NCBI GenBank assembly: GCA_037074705.1
Contig: CM073590.1
Coordinates: 216,906,746-216,970,745, forward strand
Length of the DNA stretch: 64,000 bases
Direction: 5' to 3'
Source: Zhengitettix transpicula
Taxonomy: Eukaryota > Arthropoda > Insecta > Orthoptera > Tetrigidae
Shown here: positions 1-11,700 of the stretch, in pieces
Layout of the letters: each line of letters starts with the position of its first letter
How positions within the stretch are numbered: position 1 is the stretch's first letter
Made by a program: the position numbers and the translations under genes
The notes under the pieces: generated by a model
Told to the model about the DNA's origin: nothing
The model's database searches: none
The model's input: only the letters and a program-made list of their open reading frames with translations

Positions 1-1572
1 GGAAGTATGGCCATGTCAATGAGGTAAAATATTATAGCCCTTTACTGGCTCGTGGGATGGTTAGAAAAAAAGTGAAAGACATATTGAGCATAAATATTAT
101 TTGGCAGATTGAGTAATAAGTCTGATTTTCAGCAAAATCAATTTCATTCTTAAATAACGAAATTAAATTATTGTACATTTACGTTAAATATAATAATTAT
201 TAAATATAAATATTATAATTAATATAATAATTAGTAGGTAAGACAAAAATAACTTTTAGAAACTTTTACTCATCCACATTTACAATGTAAAGAGTATATA
301 TATTAGAGGTGTAAACTATCGACATAATATTTAAATACAATTTAGAGTGGCTTATCTTTTTTATTTAATATACATACTGAGCAAATCACTTTGTCAAATA
401 AATTAATTTGAGTTAAAAATTTTATGTGGGCTTATTTTCTCATAAAGAAGGAGACGGTTTACTTCGACATTATATAAGAATTTACAGTAGAGAAATATGC
501 ATCTGAGATACTTTTGCTTTGAAATGTAACTCCTAACAGCATAGATATTATTATTCTATTGAAAAACAATGACAAGTACTTGAAGAAAACATTAATGACT
601 ACTACCACGGAAATAAATTATTATACACCTAAAAACGTATTTGAATGTATATAATTAAGTAGAACGTGAGTGTAAACAAGCTGCAAAAGTAGCTTATTGA
701 TCTTTTTCGAAGCAATTACGTTCCAACTAGCAGAGTTTTGCGGCAACGTGAAGCTGACAGCTTTCAACAAAGTTTAAAGTTATTAAAGTCTCTTAAATTA
801 ACCACATGTGTGGGTCCTTTATGCTGTTTCATTGTAAATAAATGAATTATTAAAAAGTGAATAATTACGACCGTTGACATTAAAGAACTTCATTGCGAAT
901 CTAATATAATCTACAGGAACAATCTGCTTTTTTACGTTTCGGTAACAAGTAAAGTTTTTAATTGCATGCTTCCATAAATCTGAAAACTTTAATTTTAATT
1001 AATTAGTTTTTGGAGAATCCCAGAAATAAATAAAAAAGAATAATATTTAGTGTTTATGGCATTTTTGATATCCCTTTGTTAATATTTTATTTTTAGTTCA
1101 AGGGAATTATTTTACAAAGACTTTAAATGCTTTACGGTTTTAGCTTGTGCAAAAGAGCGTTACAAAAAAAATGGAAACTAATTTGTTGAATTACAAAATA
1201 GACTTAATATGAGTATAGTTATTTACTGAATCTAATGAAAGCAACCTCAAAATCTCGACGTCTGCTCGGATATTTCTGAATATTTAATCATGTACGAGCC
1301 CTTTTCTCAAGAATGGCAAAATTCCACATGAAAATATTATAGATTTTTCTTTTTCAGTTTCCTAAAGCTGAGATGCGGACGTTATCAAGTCCGACGTACA
1401 CCTTTCACATTCTGGTCTGTATTGTATCATATTCTGGTGCACTGTACGGAAATATTGTTGCCAAGAATTGGTCGTAAACAGAGGCAGTAACATATTACCG
1501 CAGTTTATGTAAAGTCAGCGGGTGTTATGGCTCATTCGCACTGCAGTTGCCCGCGTATCTCGTAAAATTTAC

Positions 1573-1632
1573 TGAGGACAGTAAAACAGTGTCCTGCTGA
1601 GGCGATTCTGTCTACGGAAGGCTTCTGCTTAG
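1573..1632. repeat. Dispersed repeat pair, copy at 1.6 kb
   Basis: GACAGTAAAACAGTGTCCTG and CTGAGGCGATTCTGT, followed by a C.TCTGCTTAGCAGTTATA block, align with 33136-33200. The family is unknown and no coding was recognised. Confidence 0.4.
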
Positions 1633-1964
1633 CAGTTATAAAAGACGCAACGAGCCTATGAAAATGTTTGCAGGATAATAGTGTTCTTTCAAGTACAACT
1701 ATAAGGAACACATGACTGGCATTGTTAACAACGGCGGGAATGAGCCATATCGAACAGAAATTCTATCTGAGTCTGGAGCGTACAATAATACAACCGTCCA
1801 GAAGAAGGAATGTACTTGGTATTTAAATATTAAACAATAAGACCGGTTAATTAAATATATATCGCATTATCCATAGACTGAGATGAAGGCTCATTGTTGA
1901 TGTCGACACATACGAAATGTCATATATAAATTTTTGAATGTTGTTGTTCTTACTGGGATTCACT

Positions 1965-1967
<3 letters not shown>

Positions 1968-1999
<32 letters not shown>
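1968..1999. repeat. (TA)16 microsatellite
   Basis: Uninterrupted TA dinucleotide run. Confidence 0.95.
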
Positions 2000-2002
<3 letters not shown>

Positions 2003-2329
2003 TACTCTTATTATTCCTATTATTAAAGGTTTATACTGATCGCGTCAAAGACGACCCACATATGATATAAAAAGTGCTGATTTGCATAATATTTGTTGTG
2101 AAACACTATCCATTCCAATAATAAACATAGTAATAAGCAGTTTAAAACGTTTGTTTACATGTCATGGAAAGAGTACATCAGCAAATATTGTTATTATTTT
2201 TTGCTTGCAGATAATGTTACACAATTTTATGTTCATAGGAATATTATTCATTTTACCAATAGAGATTAATTAAACATTTAAATGTAGGTTTCTTTCAGTT
2301 TAGACAGTAAGGAAGCATTTGTAAATCAT

Positions 2330-2333
<4 letters not shown>

Positions 2334-2383
<50 letters not shown>
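2334..2383. repeat. (AT)25 microsatellite
   Basis: Uninterrupted AT run of 50 bp, the longest in the window. Confidence 0.95.
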
Positions 2384-2386
<3 letters not shown>

Positions 2387-2450
2387 GCAATAGTTAATTA
2401 GGCCAGTAATTGTTTGGACATAAAATTTGAATTGTTTGATAAATCCATCA

Positions 2451-2900
2451 TAGCGGTCTGATCGAACAAAGCAACAAAGGAGAAGCGGATTTGGCGGCTT
2501 TGTCGAAAAGTCGAAATGGCGTTTGCGTGCACGAGAGTCTAGTCAGTTTACGTCTACAGCCAGCAAGGAAAGGAGGCACATTATAACAAATTTTTTCACC
2601 GAGATACTTTGCAGTCTATTTCAAATCAATAGAAATAACAGTATAAGTCTACAAAGAATCTTCAAATCATCAGTTCGAGTAATAAGGCAAATTCAAACAA
2701 TTTTACACTGAGGGGAAGACGACATCCGATAGCTGACCAAGGAGAGGTTCATCTAAGGCTCCGGAAATTTGTCTGCGTTCTATTCGCCGGTGAACGTGTA
2801 AATTGTCTGAGAACTAGAATCTGTGTAAATAACGATTTGCATTTATCGTGTTGTGTAGGGGAAACAAAGAATGCTGGTACCAGACGGACAATATGTGAGT
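2451..2900. other. GC-richer patch, origin unknown
   Basis: Composition is more balanced than the flanks. It has a 62-codon frame without recognisable domains, and near the end ATG CTG GTA CCA is followed by TATGTGAGT, which could be a start codon and splice donor (plus strand, about 2870-2898). It could be a 5' UTR exon or retroposon remnant. Evidence is insufficient to choose. Confidence 0.25.
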
Positions 2901-3297
2901 AACCAAATTTAAATTATAATAACTGTGAACATTAGCTAAATGGTAAAGTCAGATTTCGTTCCCTTTTAATTGTCAATCAAAGATAATTCCTTTACTTTTT
3001 AATTTCTTTCATTCTATCGACACATTGTTCAGGTAAATTGTAAACTGTTTTGTTAATGAGATTTTAAATCTTTTTTTTTGTGTTCATTATCAAACCAAGT
3101 AAAGGCCCTGAGAGAACCGATCTCAAATTTTGTTTGTAATTATCTTTTATTCTTTGAAAGCCACAAAACAAAATAAATATTTTTGTTTGCTAATTGTTCA
3201 TAAGCTCTTCATTTATATTAACCCATCATATTTAATTATTACATTAAATAGCTACTACAACGTGAACAATTAAATTATTAATTGATTATTTATTACA

Positions 3298-3315
3298 ATA
3301 TATATATATATATAT
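3298..3315. repeat. (AT)9 microsatellite
   Basis: Short AT dinucleotide run. Confidence 0.85.
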
Positions 3316-5938
3316 CGAATTGTCTACTTTTGATCAACTTTGACTGAAATATTTTACTAGTTTTATTATTACTAAATCTATTTTTTTTCGTCTGACAGTA
3401 CAAAACAAATATAAAATCTCTAAATAATATTACTAACGATCAATAATTTACTAATAATACTGCATTACGTTGATCGACGAACTTTGAACGTATTGATTTA
3501 TATTTACACATTTGGAAATTAACGAAAATGAAATTAATTCATGAATGCAACTAAATTATTGTTATGCTTTTAAATTCTTGAATAATCCATGTAATACTGA
3601 ATTTTCTGAAAAAATTGTTAGCATGTAAAGAAAATTCCTTCCTTAATTATCGACAAGGGTTTCATCCAATGTTAACGTTTCCATAGTGATTTTATCGTAC
3701 TTATGTATTCACACACTTTCCTCACTGAAATTAAAATAAAATTACTGTAAAAATTATAATAATTAGATAAAACCGTAGCTAAATAACAGACAAACAAGTG
3801 CTAAAAAATTTATTTATATATATATAAATATATAAATTATATTTATTTGACCGAAAATATTGAAAATAACTTAAAAAAACATATTATAATTACAATTAAT
3901 TCAAAAAATTTCTGCATTAGAAATTTCGAAATAAATATAAATTAATTTGTTTATTAACACTTTTTTCGCTATTTTTGGATACGTAATATTTAGCATTAGG
4001 TTTATTTTGCATGAAAATGATGTCTTTTTATTTTAATTAGTAATTTCAATTATAAATCTGATTTTTTATGTAGTTTGTTCAAAAAAATACGATTCATAAA
4101 TAAATTTCTTTATTTAATACCGTTAATCTGAACTTAAAACTGAACATTTGTGCTAACCATTACACAAGCCTCCATTCATATTTTATTCATATAATAGAAA
4201 TAATTCTAGAACATTTCTTTTAAAGTTATTTTCAATATTTTTTTAGCTGTATTTAATAACTTAACTCGCAATAAAACAAAAGGAAGGAGATCAGAAAAAA
4301 ATTATAGCCGTTCTAGTACAAAAAATATGCTAATGTAAATTAAATTTAATGGAGTTTCAATTTATTTCTCCAAGGATTTGGTAATTACCTAGCGACAAAC
4401 TTTCTAAGTAGTACACTCATCGGAAAAATTAATATTTACCATCTGTTTAACTTCAGAAAATGTTGCGTTAATGACAGTTTCCTATTTATATCGAGGTATA
4501 ATAACATTATTTTCATAGAAAAAACATAAAAAATTAGATATTTCTTGCTCCTGAGTAACATAAATATCAAAGCTTATTTATCATATATTGTAAATTACTC
4601 TTATTTGTATAAATCAAGAACCTGTTCAAAGAAAGTTATTACCGTTTGGTTTTTCATTGAATATATCATGAATATAGTGACTAACGACTATGAATGTAAA
4701 TTCAAATCACTCTAAAATGTTCCCAATGAAAAACAATTAACATTATTGTAGACCGGTTCAAAACAACAAACTAGGACGATTTCGAATAAAAACTCGATGG
4801 TCTATCTGTCGTTCTGAATTTGCTTACATAACATTTCCTGTACCTTATTGAAGCAAACGACTAGCCATAAAACTTGCTATAAAAGTCAAGATAAACCAAG
4901 AACAGATTAAATGTTTATTCCCATGGGCCGTAGTCCTCCGTTCAGGGTTGTTCATTATTTTACTGAAGATTACGATCAGATATCTTTATACTAACAAAAC
5001 CCATTATTGTAAATTTTGAATTTTGAATGGAAAAATCGTTTATTTATGTATTTAATGATGCAAAACTATTTTGTGATATTTTATCAAAAGATCCAGTCGA
5101 CTATTATGGTAACTTAATACAATTGCATTTAAAATCCAGCCTCCCGAATAACTCCCCGATAATCTTACAGAGAAAATTACTATAATAATAATTATACAAT
5201 CAAATGCATTACTCTTCAAGAATAAAGAGTGCTCCTTCGGAAATGCAACCTGGACGACAGCTTTCAACTTCACGGCGAACAGAGAAAAATTTGCTGGCAA
5301 AAAAAAAACTTACATTCTGTTTAAGAAATTTCTTACATTAAACTTTAAAAAAATATAGGATTTTACCAAACAGCTAGTTTCGAGTCTCTAATTAAACAAT
5401 TAGATGCGACGTTAGTATCTTACCATGGAATATTTTTCAAGCGAAATATACTGAATAAAATGATTACAGTCATAAACGTACAAGTGTGTTGTATCATTAA
5501 CTGAAAACGTAAAAATAATGTATTTTACGATATATTGAGGTAAAATCTCAAATTTTTTCCCTTTTGACTAAAACCAAAAAAAAAAAATATCTGTCTACCA
5601 TCTTTACTAAATTTAACATATAATTTATTTTTATCATTGGGTGAAACATCAAGAAACATTTAAGTTTTAAAATAGACCACATATGCATATGTGGGTTATT
5701 AGTTGCAAATTTTAACTTAAAGTATTATGTTTGGATAACAAGTTTATTGGTTACATTTCACAAGATAATCGTTATAGCTAACTATTCTGCGTGCTGAAAA
5801 AATTTAGAAATACAGACTTTAATATAAAATATAAATTAACGTGTGCTAAAAGTAATAATACTAAAACCGACCTTCGTACAGACAAACTTCGCACAGAGAA
5901 ACAAAAGCTAATAAAATTTAAAATCAAAAATGACGGTA

Positions 5939-5970
5939 GTTTCGACGCGGATTAGCGTCTTTTTATAACT
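5939..5970 (-). repeat. GACGC-hairpin GAAAC motif, copy 1
   Basis: On the minus strand AGTTATAAAAA is followed by GACGC, a 6-nt loop, GCGTC and GAAAC. It is nearly identical to the plus-strand motif at 51011-51042. The perfect 5-bp stem joined to GAAAC looks like the second half of a hammerhead core, but the first strand does not match CTGANGA. Confidence 0.4.
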
Positions 5971-7418
5971 GCGAAAAAGTTAAGACTGGAAATTAAACAA
6001 AGAACTAAACAGAATTTAAAACACGTGTCAAAGAAAAAGACCGCTCAACCATCTCGGGAGACACCTGGTATGTGTTTGTCGCTTTTACTATTTTACCGCT
6101 TCTCAGTGACGTACGAACACAATAACTGGTTAACTTTGTCAGTTATTTAGCCAAATTTTCACATCCGATTGTTAAATTTCTGGAACTTTTATGTGGTTTT
6201 ACCTAATGTGGTTTTTTTATGACCATTTCAATTCCTGATTTGCCCCAAACCTACACACGTACACAATTTGCATGTAATTATTGAATATTGTTATGCATAT
6301 AAACGGTTAGAAAATTTCGATGATCCGATTCTACTCATTACAACCGTTATATAACTAAAATACTATTAATAAAAGTCACACAATCTCCCGTTTCTTTCAA
6401 TTGCTTTATTATGAAATACATATTTCCGACTTATTATATAGTGATGAGATATAGTATGATTGCCAAACTGTGTTTAGTACCAATTATTCGTTCCGTAAGT
6501 GTGGTGTAGCGTTGTATCGATAGTCGTCGACCCGAGCGTAGCTTCCACAAATTTGTTACACGCTGCGCGATTCAATCTCGCAGCCAATCTCCCCTCAGAG
6601 TTTTTACGTGAGATTACTTCCCCTTACTAACTGAAGAAAGGCTCATAGCAAGGGGGCAAGATTAGTGCTCCAAGCAAGCCAGACGCAGGTGAAATTTAAT
6701 TCTTCTTTCATCGCATGCAAAACTTCCGCACAGTACTGTAATTTTCCACTTGGCGAAGTTTAGAAAGCCGAGGTACGAGCTACATTAAGTTCAGCGCGAT
6801 CTCCAGTAAGTTATATAGCGTAGTCTTACGTGCCGTGAAGATATCTGATACGCGTACTTTACTGCTGAAAGATTAGCTTCGCGAAGTACTGAACTTCGAA
6901 AAGAACTATGGGTCGCGTTAGATGAAGTTACTGTTAGTCTGCGGAAATAGTCAGTCTTATTAATCAGGAAATGTATTAAGTATACGATAAATATTATTTA
7001 AAATTACCAGGATATAAATGAATACGTTGGTATTCGTTTATTACTGCTTTTTAATGTTGGTAAATTTATAATTTGCTCTTTTAAAAGAAGAGTAATTTTT
7101 ATCAACATAAGTTGATAATATAATATTTATAGTAGTCATATAAATAGAAGTAGTACACACGTTAGATGGGATAATAAATTAAAAACAACGGTTCATACAC
7201 TCTTACACTAGATCTGAATGCTTAATAACAGTTTTCTGATAGAAACGTTGAAGTAATTTCTGCGTTTCCGTTATACTCGTAATATCATTTTGCACAATTT
7301 TATCCTCGTTATTTATATTATCTTTCCACACGGAATTATTTGGTGCTAATTTATTTCTTTTTGACTCTCTCGCTGCTGAACCCAGTACTGTCTTACAATA
7401 TTTATTTTTATTGTTGAT

Positions 7419-7694
7419 CACAGCAAACTCCTCTCCCGTCATGGGAAGAGCGTGGAACAAGTACCAAATGCCCGACCTACGCGATGCAGATTTTTTATAG
7501 GGTTTGTCCTGCATTACTTTAAGGCGAATGCCGGGTAGGATCCTTAAAATATAGCCCGGGGGCCCTAGTAACCCTTGGCTACCTTCCTACACCCTACCGC
7601 ATCCCCCCCTTTCAAATCCCTTTCCTATGCTATAAGAGGGGAGTTACCACTATGTGGATTACCCTATACATAGCCTATCTACACCCAAAAAAAA
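7419..7694 (+). repeat. DR-A repeat, right-hand fragment
   Basis: Matches the right half of the 23-kb copy, from CAGCAAACTCCTCTCCCG to TAGCCTATCTACACCC and a run of eight A's. The shared right end with the A-run suggests a defined terminus. The flanking 7203-7420 sequence is unrelated. Confidence 0.7.
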
Positions 7695-8535
7695 TCTTTG
7701 TTTTACATTGAATCATCTTTTTCAACGCGCAACTAAATACAAAATTAACACTTTTATTGAAGTTACGAAACAATTGTCAACTAAATTGTTTAAAATGTGT
7801 GTCTCACTAGACGAAGCAGTTACTAGAATAATTTTAACTAATTATAAAATCCTTCTTCCGTGAAGGAAAAAACAGAGTAATTGAAAACGTTTGTCTCTTA
7901 AATTTTTCTGCATTATTTGAGGACAAAAAAAGGGGGGGGGCTGATTAGTGTGAGTTAGAATGCATTTGCCTCTCCAATCCAAAAATAATTGGATTTTTAC
8001 GTTTCTGTGAAATTGCATGTATTTATTTTCTGGATGTTGGAAACGGGATGGTTTCCATGTCGAAATATTACAAGGGATGTTTCGGTAAGGTTGGGTATGA
8101 CTGGCCACTTTGAGAGCCATTCGTGCAGGGCTACGGGGCAGGTAAGAATGTTATTGGAATTTTTGCCTGGTGCCCAGAAGACGCTATCGTCGACGAACTG
8201 GAAACGGTTATCGTTAACGTCGGTAGGGTGGGGGAAGTCCTGACAGTGTATGTTGAAAAGAATTGGAAAGACCAGCGGAATAGGTGAAGGAGGAAGCCTG
8301 TATATCGTTGATCGATAGAAAACAGAATCTGTCTTTTAGGAAGGATATTTTATTAAATTAAGTGTTTGTTGTTGTATTAACATAAAGGAAAAAGATCTTA
8401 TAAGTAACAAAATTGTATTGAGATATTTAAGCTTATGAGTTTGTATAGGAGGGTTTCTATTCACACTTGACGAACGTTTATGTGTGTTAGCCAATCTTCG
8501 TAAAGTCTAACTGATTTTTTTAAATTTCATGTCTC
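7695..8535. other. Non-coding; overlapping short frames only
   Basis: Overlapping 69-92-codon frames on both strands show no domain. There is an A7G9 homopolymer junction near 7925-7940. The part beside the LINE relic may be its 3' UTR. Confidence 0.4.
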
Positions 8536-9240
8536 TACCTTACCCTGTCATGAGCTTCGTCCATCATTGTCCAATATCTTCTTTTTTCTCCCAACAAGTC
8601 TAATAGCTGCGCTATTTTTCTTTCACGCCTAGAGCTTCATCCATGTGTCCATCCATGACGTCGTGCAGTAAATAATTTCTCCTAATGATGTGTCCGAACC
8701 AGCTTACATTTCCCTTACAAACGTTTATCAAAATGGATCACTTATGATAAACTATTCTTAGAGCCTCTTCATTTCTTACCATATTTATCACCTTTGTGTT
8801 TCTTATGCCTCTGCAACACCATATTTCAAAACTTTCCAGGTATTTCTTCTTCCTTATTCTTAAGTTTCTGATCCAGTTGTAAAACTTTAACAGTTTCTTG
8901 ATTCAAATTGTTAGTCAATATGCGTCTTTTCTTTTTAAATTGTCTTGACCATCGAGATTCGTGCTGTAGTCATTATTCGTCATAAGATTTCCACTTTACT
9001 TGAACTATCAGTATTTTGTAATTTTATCTATTCCAAATATTATTGTAAGGGCTCTAATTTCGTTGATATTTCCATTACCTTAAACTATATACATATATGT
9101 GCGTTTGTTACACATAAACTGTCTAACATGTCTTGAAGCGTTCCTTTCGTCTTCGCTAACAATATCAGGTTATATGCATATTTTGTTGCCATAATTTATT
9201 TTCCTCCCATTCCGATATATGAAACTCTTTCCAAGGTTTT
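8536..9240 (-). pseudogene. Decayed non-LTR retrotransposon: C-terminal half of a reverse transcriptase ORF
   Basis: Reading the minus strand from about 9185 downward gives KYAYNLILLAKTKGTLQDML, a damaged version of the YADDLVLLA box and the following helix of LINE reverse transcriptases. Next come FYNWIRNLRIRKKKYLE and FEIWCCRG (about 8890-8810), the VRNEEALRIV segment, and SWFGHIIRRN..LLHDVMDGHM (about 8706-8640), which is the typical C-terminal 'W.GHI.RRN.LL.DV.EG' region of many insect LINE polyproteins. Last is LLGEKRRYWTMMDEAHDR (about 8605-8550). The segments fall in different frames with several stops, so the copy is dead. The YADD catalytic pair is lost (AYN). The clade is uncertain; the tail resembles the RTE-like or CR1-like proteins common in insects. 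The 5' end and the 3' tail were not located. Confidence 0.8.
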
Positions 9241-9459
9241 TTTCTTAAACGTTGACAATAGCCATTTTCCTATCTCCACGTTCTTGGTTTTTCCATGATT
9301 CAGACGCGTCCAATTTATAAATTCGTGATAAGTACTATTTACTTGCAATCAATAAAAGATGATAAAATTTTCTATAGAGTTAAACGACAGATTTCAAAAT
9401 CTAAATGTTGTATAAACTTTTAACTTAAAAATTGTATTTTTTTTGTAAAAGGCAATAAT

Positions 9460-9700
9460 ATGCTAAAGTTTAATAAATAGTTCTCGGAATTCACACGGGT
9501 TTTGCATATTTATATTTACACGCAACGTTTCGACGACTGAAAGCACTGTCATCTTCTTCGCCTAGAATATGACGACAGTGCTTTCAGTCGTTGAAACGTT
9601 GCGTGTAAATATAAATATGCAAAACCCGTGGAAATTCCGAGATTTATTTATTGAAAAACCTCACCGGGAAAGACTTCAATCTTTGATCATGCTAAAGTTT
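9460..9700. mobile_element. Foldback insertion with near-perfect arms and 12-bp target-site duplication
   Basis: A 217-bp insert (9472-9688) is flanked by the 12-bp direct repeat ATGCTAAAGTTT (9460-9471 and 9689-9700). Inside, the left arm (9472-9552) is the reverse complement of the right arm (9571-9652) with only a few mismatches over about 80 bp, separated by an 18-bp spacer. The left arm abuts the left duplication directly, while the right arm is followed by a unique tail of about 36 nt (9653-9688). Each arm contains a hammerhead-like vestige. Read from the loop outward, it runs GATGACAGTGC...GTCGTCGAAACGTTG (left, minus strand) and GACGACAGTGC...GTCGTTGAAACGTTG (right, plus strand). The single TSD pair shows one insertion event, and the asymmetrical tail suggests retroposition with internal inversion, not a palindromic MITE. 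No coding sequence. Confidence 0.8.
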
Positions 9701-11624
9701 GTTTTAAATATTATTTAGCATAGCACAGAGTAAATTATCTCGAAACAGACACATTCATTGTTAGCATCACGACAAAAGAAAAGGTATGTCCTTGACAGTA
9801 TTCATTAAAATATCTGGAATTCTGTGGGAAGCATCAAATTGAAATTAGTGTCAAAAATATTTTTAGCAGTTCATCTTTGAAAGTATAGAGTAATAGTTGT
9901 AAGAAATTGATAAATATAAAAACAATTAAATTTTAAAAACTAAACATAATGATGCAAGAGAAGTCGTCAATAGTCTTTGTGTCCTGGAGCTCATGTATTA
10001 ATATTTTGAATAAATGTTTTTTGCAACTACTTTCTTCATAGGTTCTTATCTAGGTCGTAAGCGTAATGAGTAATTGTTCGTTCAATATTATAGACGGGTA
10101 TTTTTTGGTATCGACTACAAATTTGTTGTCTGCAGTTTACGTGGCTAAGGAGTTCGAGTAGATGTAAATTATTACTGATCCAGATGGTAGCGATCACTAT
10201 ATTCGTGGATCTTACCCGAAACTGAAACCGCAAGACCGAGAAGGCACATACGCCCTTCTTAAAAGTGAAAAAGGAAATCCGAGGAAGTCACCCTGAGCTT
10301 GGCAAGAACAAATGTTGAACGTGTTAGAAATAGTTAATGAGTTAGTCAAGGAGTCAGACAGAGTTAGTAAAAAGAAATAGACGTTTAGTCACAGTTACCA
10401 GGAGTTTTCCAAGCAGAGGCGTTCAAATGTTATATTACAAAAAAGTGAGAGTTCAGATTTTATTTAGTTGAAGAGGTGGTGTTTCTACCGTAAAAAATTC
10501 TGGATTCTGGAGTACATAAAGCAACCTTCGTATTTACCGTGACATCTGGTCAGTTATCTGACCGGCCGGTCCTGGACCTCGTCGACACAAAACCTACAGA
10601 TGTTGCAATAATCCGGTAGTCAAACAATAGAGTATCGCGGAACAGCGCTGAGACGTGAATGGTCCACCACACTCTCAGTTTAGAACTTCTCATGCGCTGA
10701 GCAAAGTGTTTTTATCTAATCATTGAAATTGTTTTAAATATTCACATAAACTTTTAAGTAAATCCAATTGTTTAGTAAATCAATTATAACAGCCCTATGT
10801 TATATTACACGAGCTAATAACAGAACTATGTGGAACTGCTATAATAATATAACGAAAATTAATATATTATTCACATTTTTAAAGAAGTTATTATTCTCAA
10901 GTATTACGCCTCACGAGGGGTAAGCAATTAAGACACAGATTTCGGCACAGAAAATCTAACTCCCTCGTCAGGGGAAACGAATGAAAACTCGGCACAGTTT
11001 CATCTTAAACAAATCAAATCAAGCCGCAGACTCTGGAATTTATTGAGTTTTGTGAGTCAGCACGTTGGTGGTGTTGGCATGGTTCCAGATGTAAGCATAA
11101 GATAATATTCGATTGATTTCCCTGGGGCTCCGGAGGCAAGACGTGCGTGGTGGTATGTGGGAACCGGTCTCCGAGGCGAACCTTCTCGTACAAACAGTTC
11201 TAACAGTCCGGGCAGCAATTGTCTGCCACATTCTCTAAATTAATGTAAAAACAACTTAAGTTCTATAGCTGATTCTTTAGTAATGGTGAAAAAGAAAGGT
11301 GGACGTCAATCTCCATAAACAGGGGTCCTCTTCTCCTTCAAGACTATTTTTTCCTATAGTTAATTTCAAATTGGCAGAAACGCAAAGAATAGGAGGAAGC
11401 AATTCAATATATCTCAAATAATTCTTTTAGTTATGTACGAGAGACAGTTTCACAATCAACGTGCAGCTCCTAAATATAATTAAGAGCCGGAAAAGTTTAA
11501 TGCATGGTAAATAAGTAGCAAACATCTATATGATTTGCATGAAAATGGTGAATGAATGAGGAATACAGTTTCTAAAATTCAAAAATAATATAATACTGCA
11601 CATTAATAATACAAATCCAAAATT

Positions 11625-11700
11625 TGTCAGAAATAATTTAATCCCATAAAAATTAACAACACGTTTCGTCCTAAAACTAGGACTTAACTGGTGTTTAAGT
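11625..11700 (-). repeat. Hammerhead-like family fragment with 5-bp helix II
   Basis: On the minus strand GTCCT (11672-11668 paired partner), AGTTTT and AGGAC form a perfect 5-bp hairpin directly followed by GAAACGTG. The first core strand is decayed (CAGTTAA). The segment downstream in motif direction, TTGTTAATTTTTATGGGATT, matches the arm of the 19.4-kb foldback, so it belongs to that subfamily. Confidence 0.5.

Larger units (their letters stand above)
1..2450. other. Non-coding, AT-rich; two microsatellites and one repeat fragment
   Basis: Apart from the two AT microsatellites and the 1573-1632 repeat fragment I see no gene. A GC-richer patch at about 1380-1790 has no long reading frame or recognisable domain and is probably an old mobile-element remnant. 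Confidence 0.5.
2901..7418. other. AT-rich non-coding stretch
   Basis: Dense stops in all frames. Only the GACGC-hairpin motif at 5939-5970 and a less AT-rich island at about 6480-6940 stand out. The island has no recognised coding or RNA gene. Confidence 0.5.
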
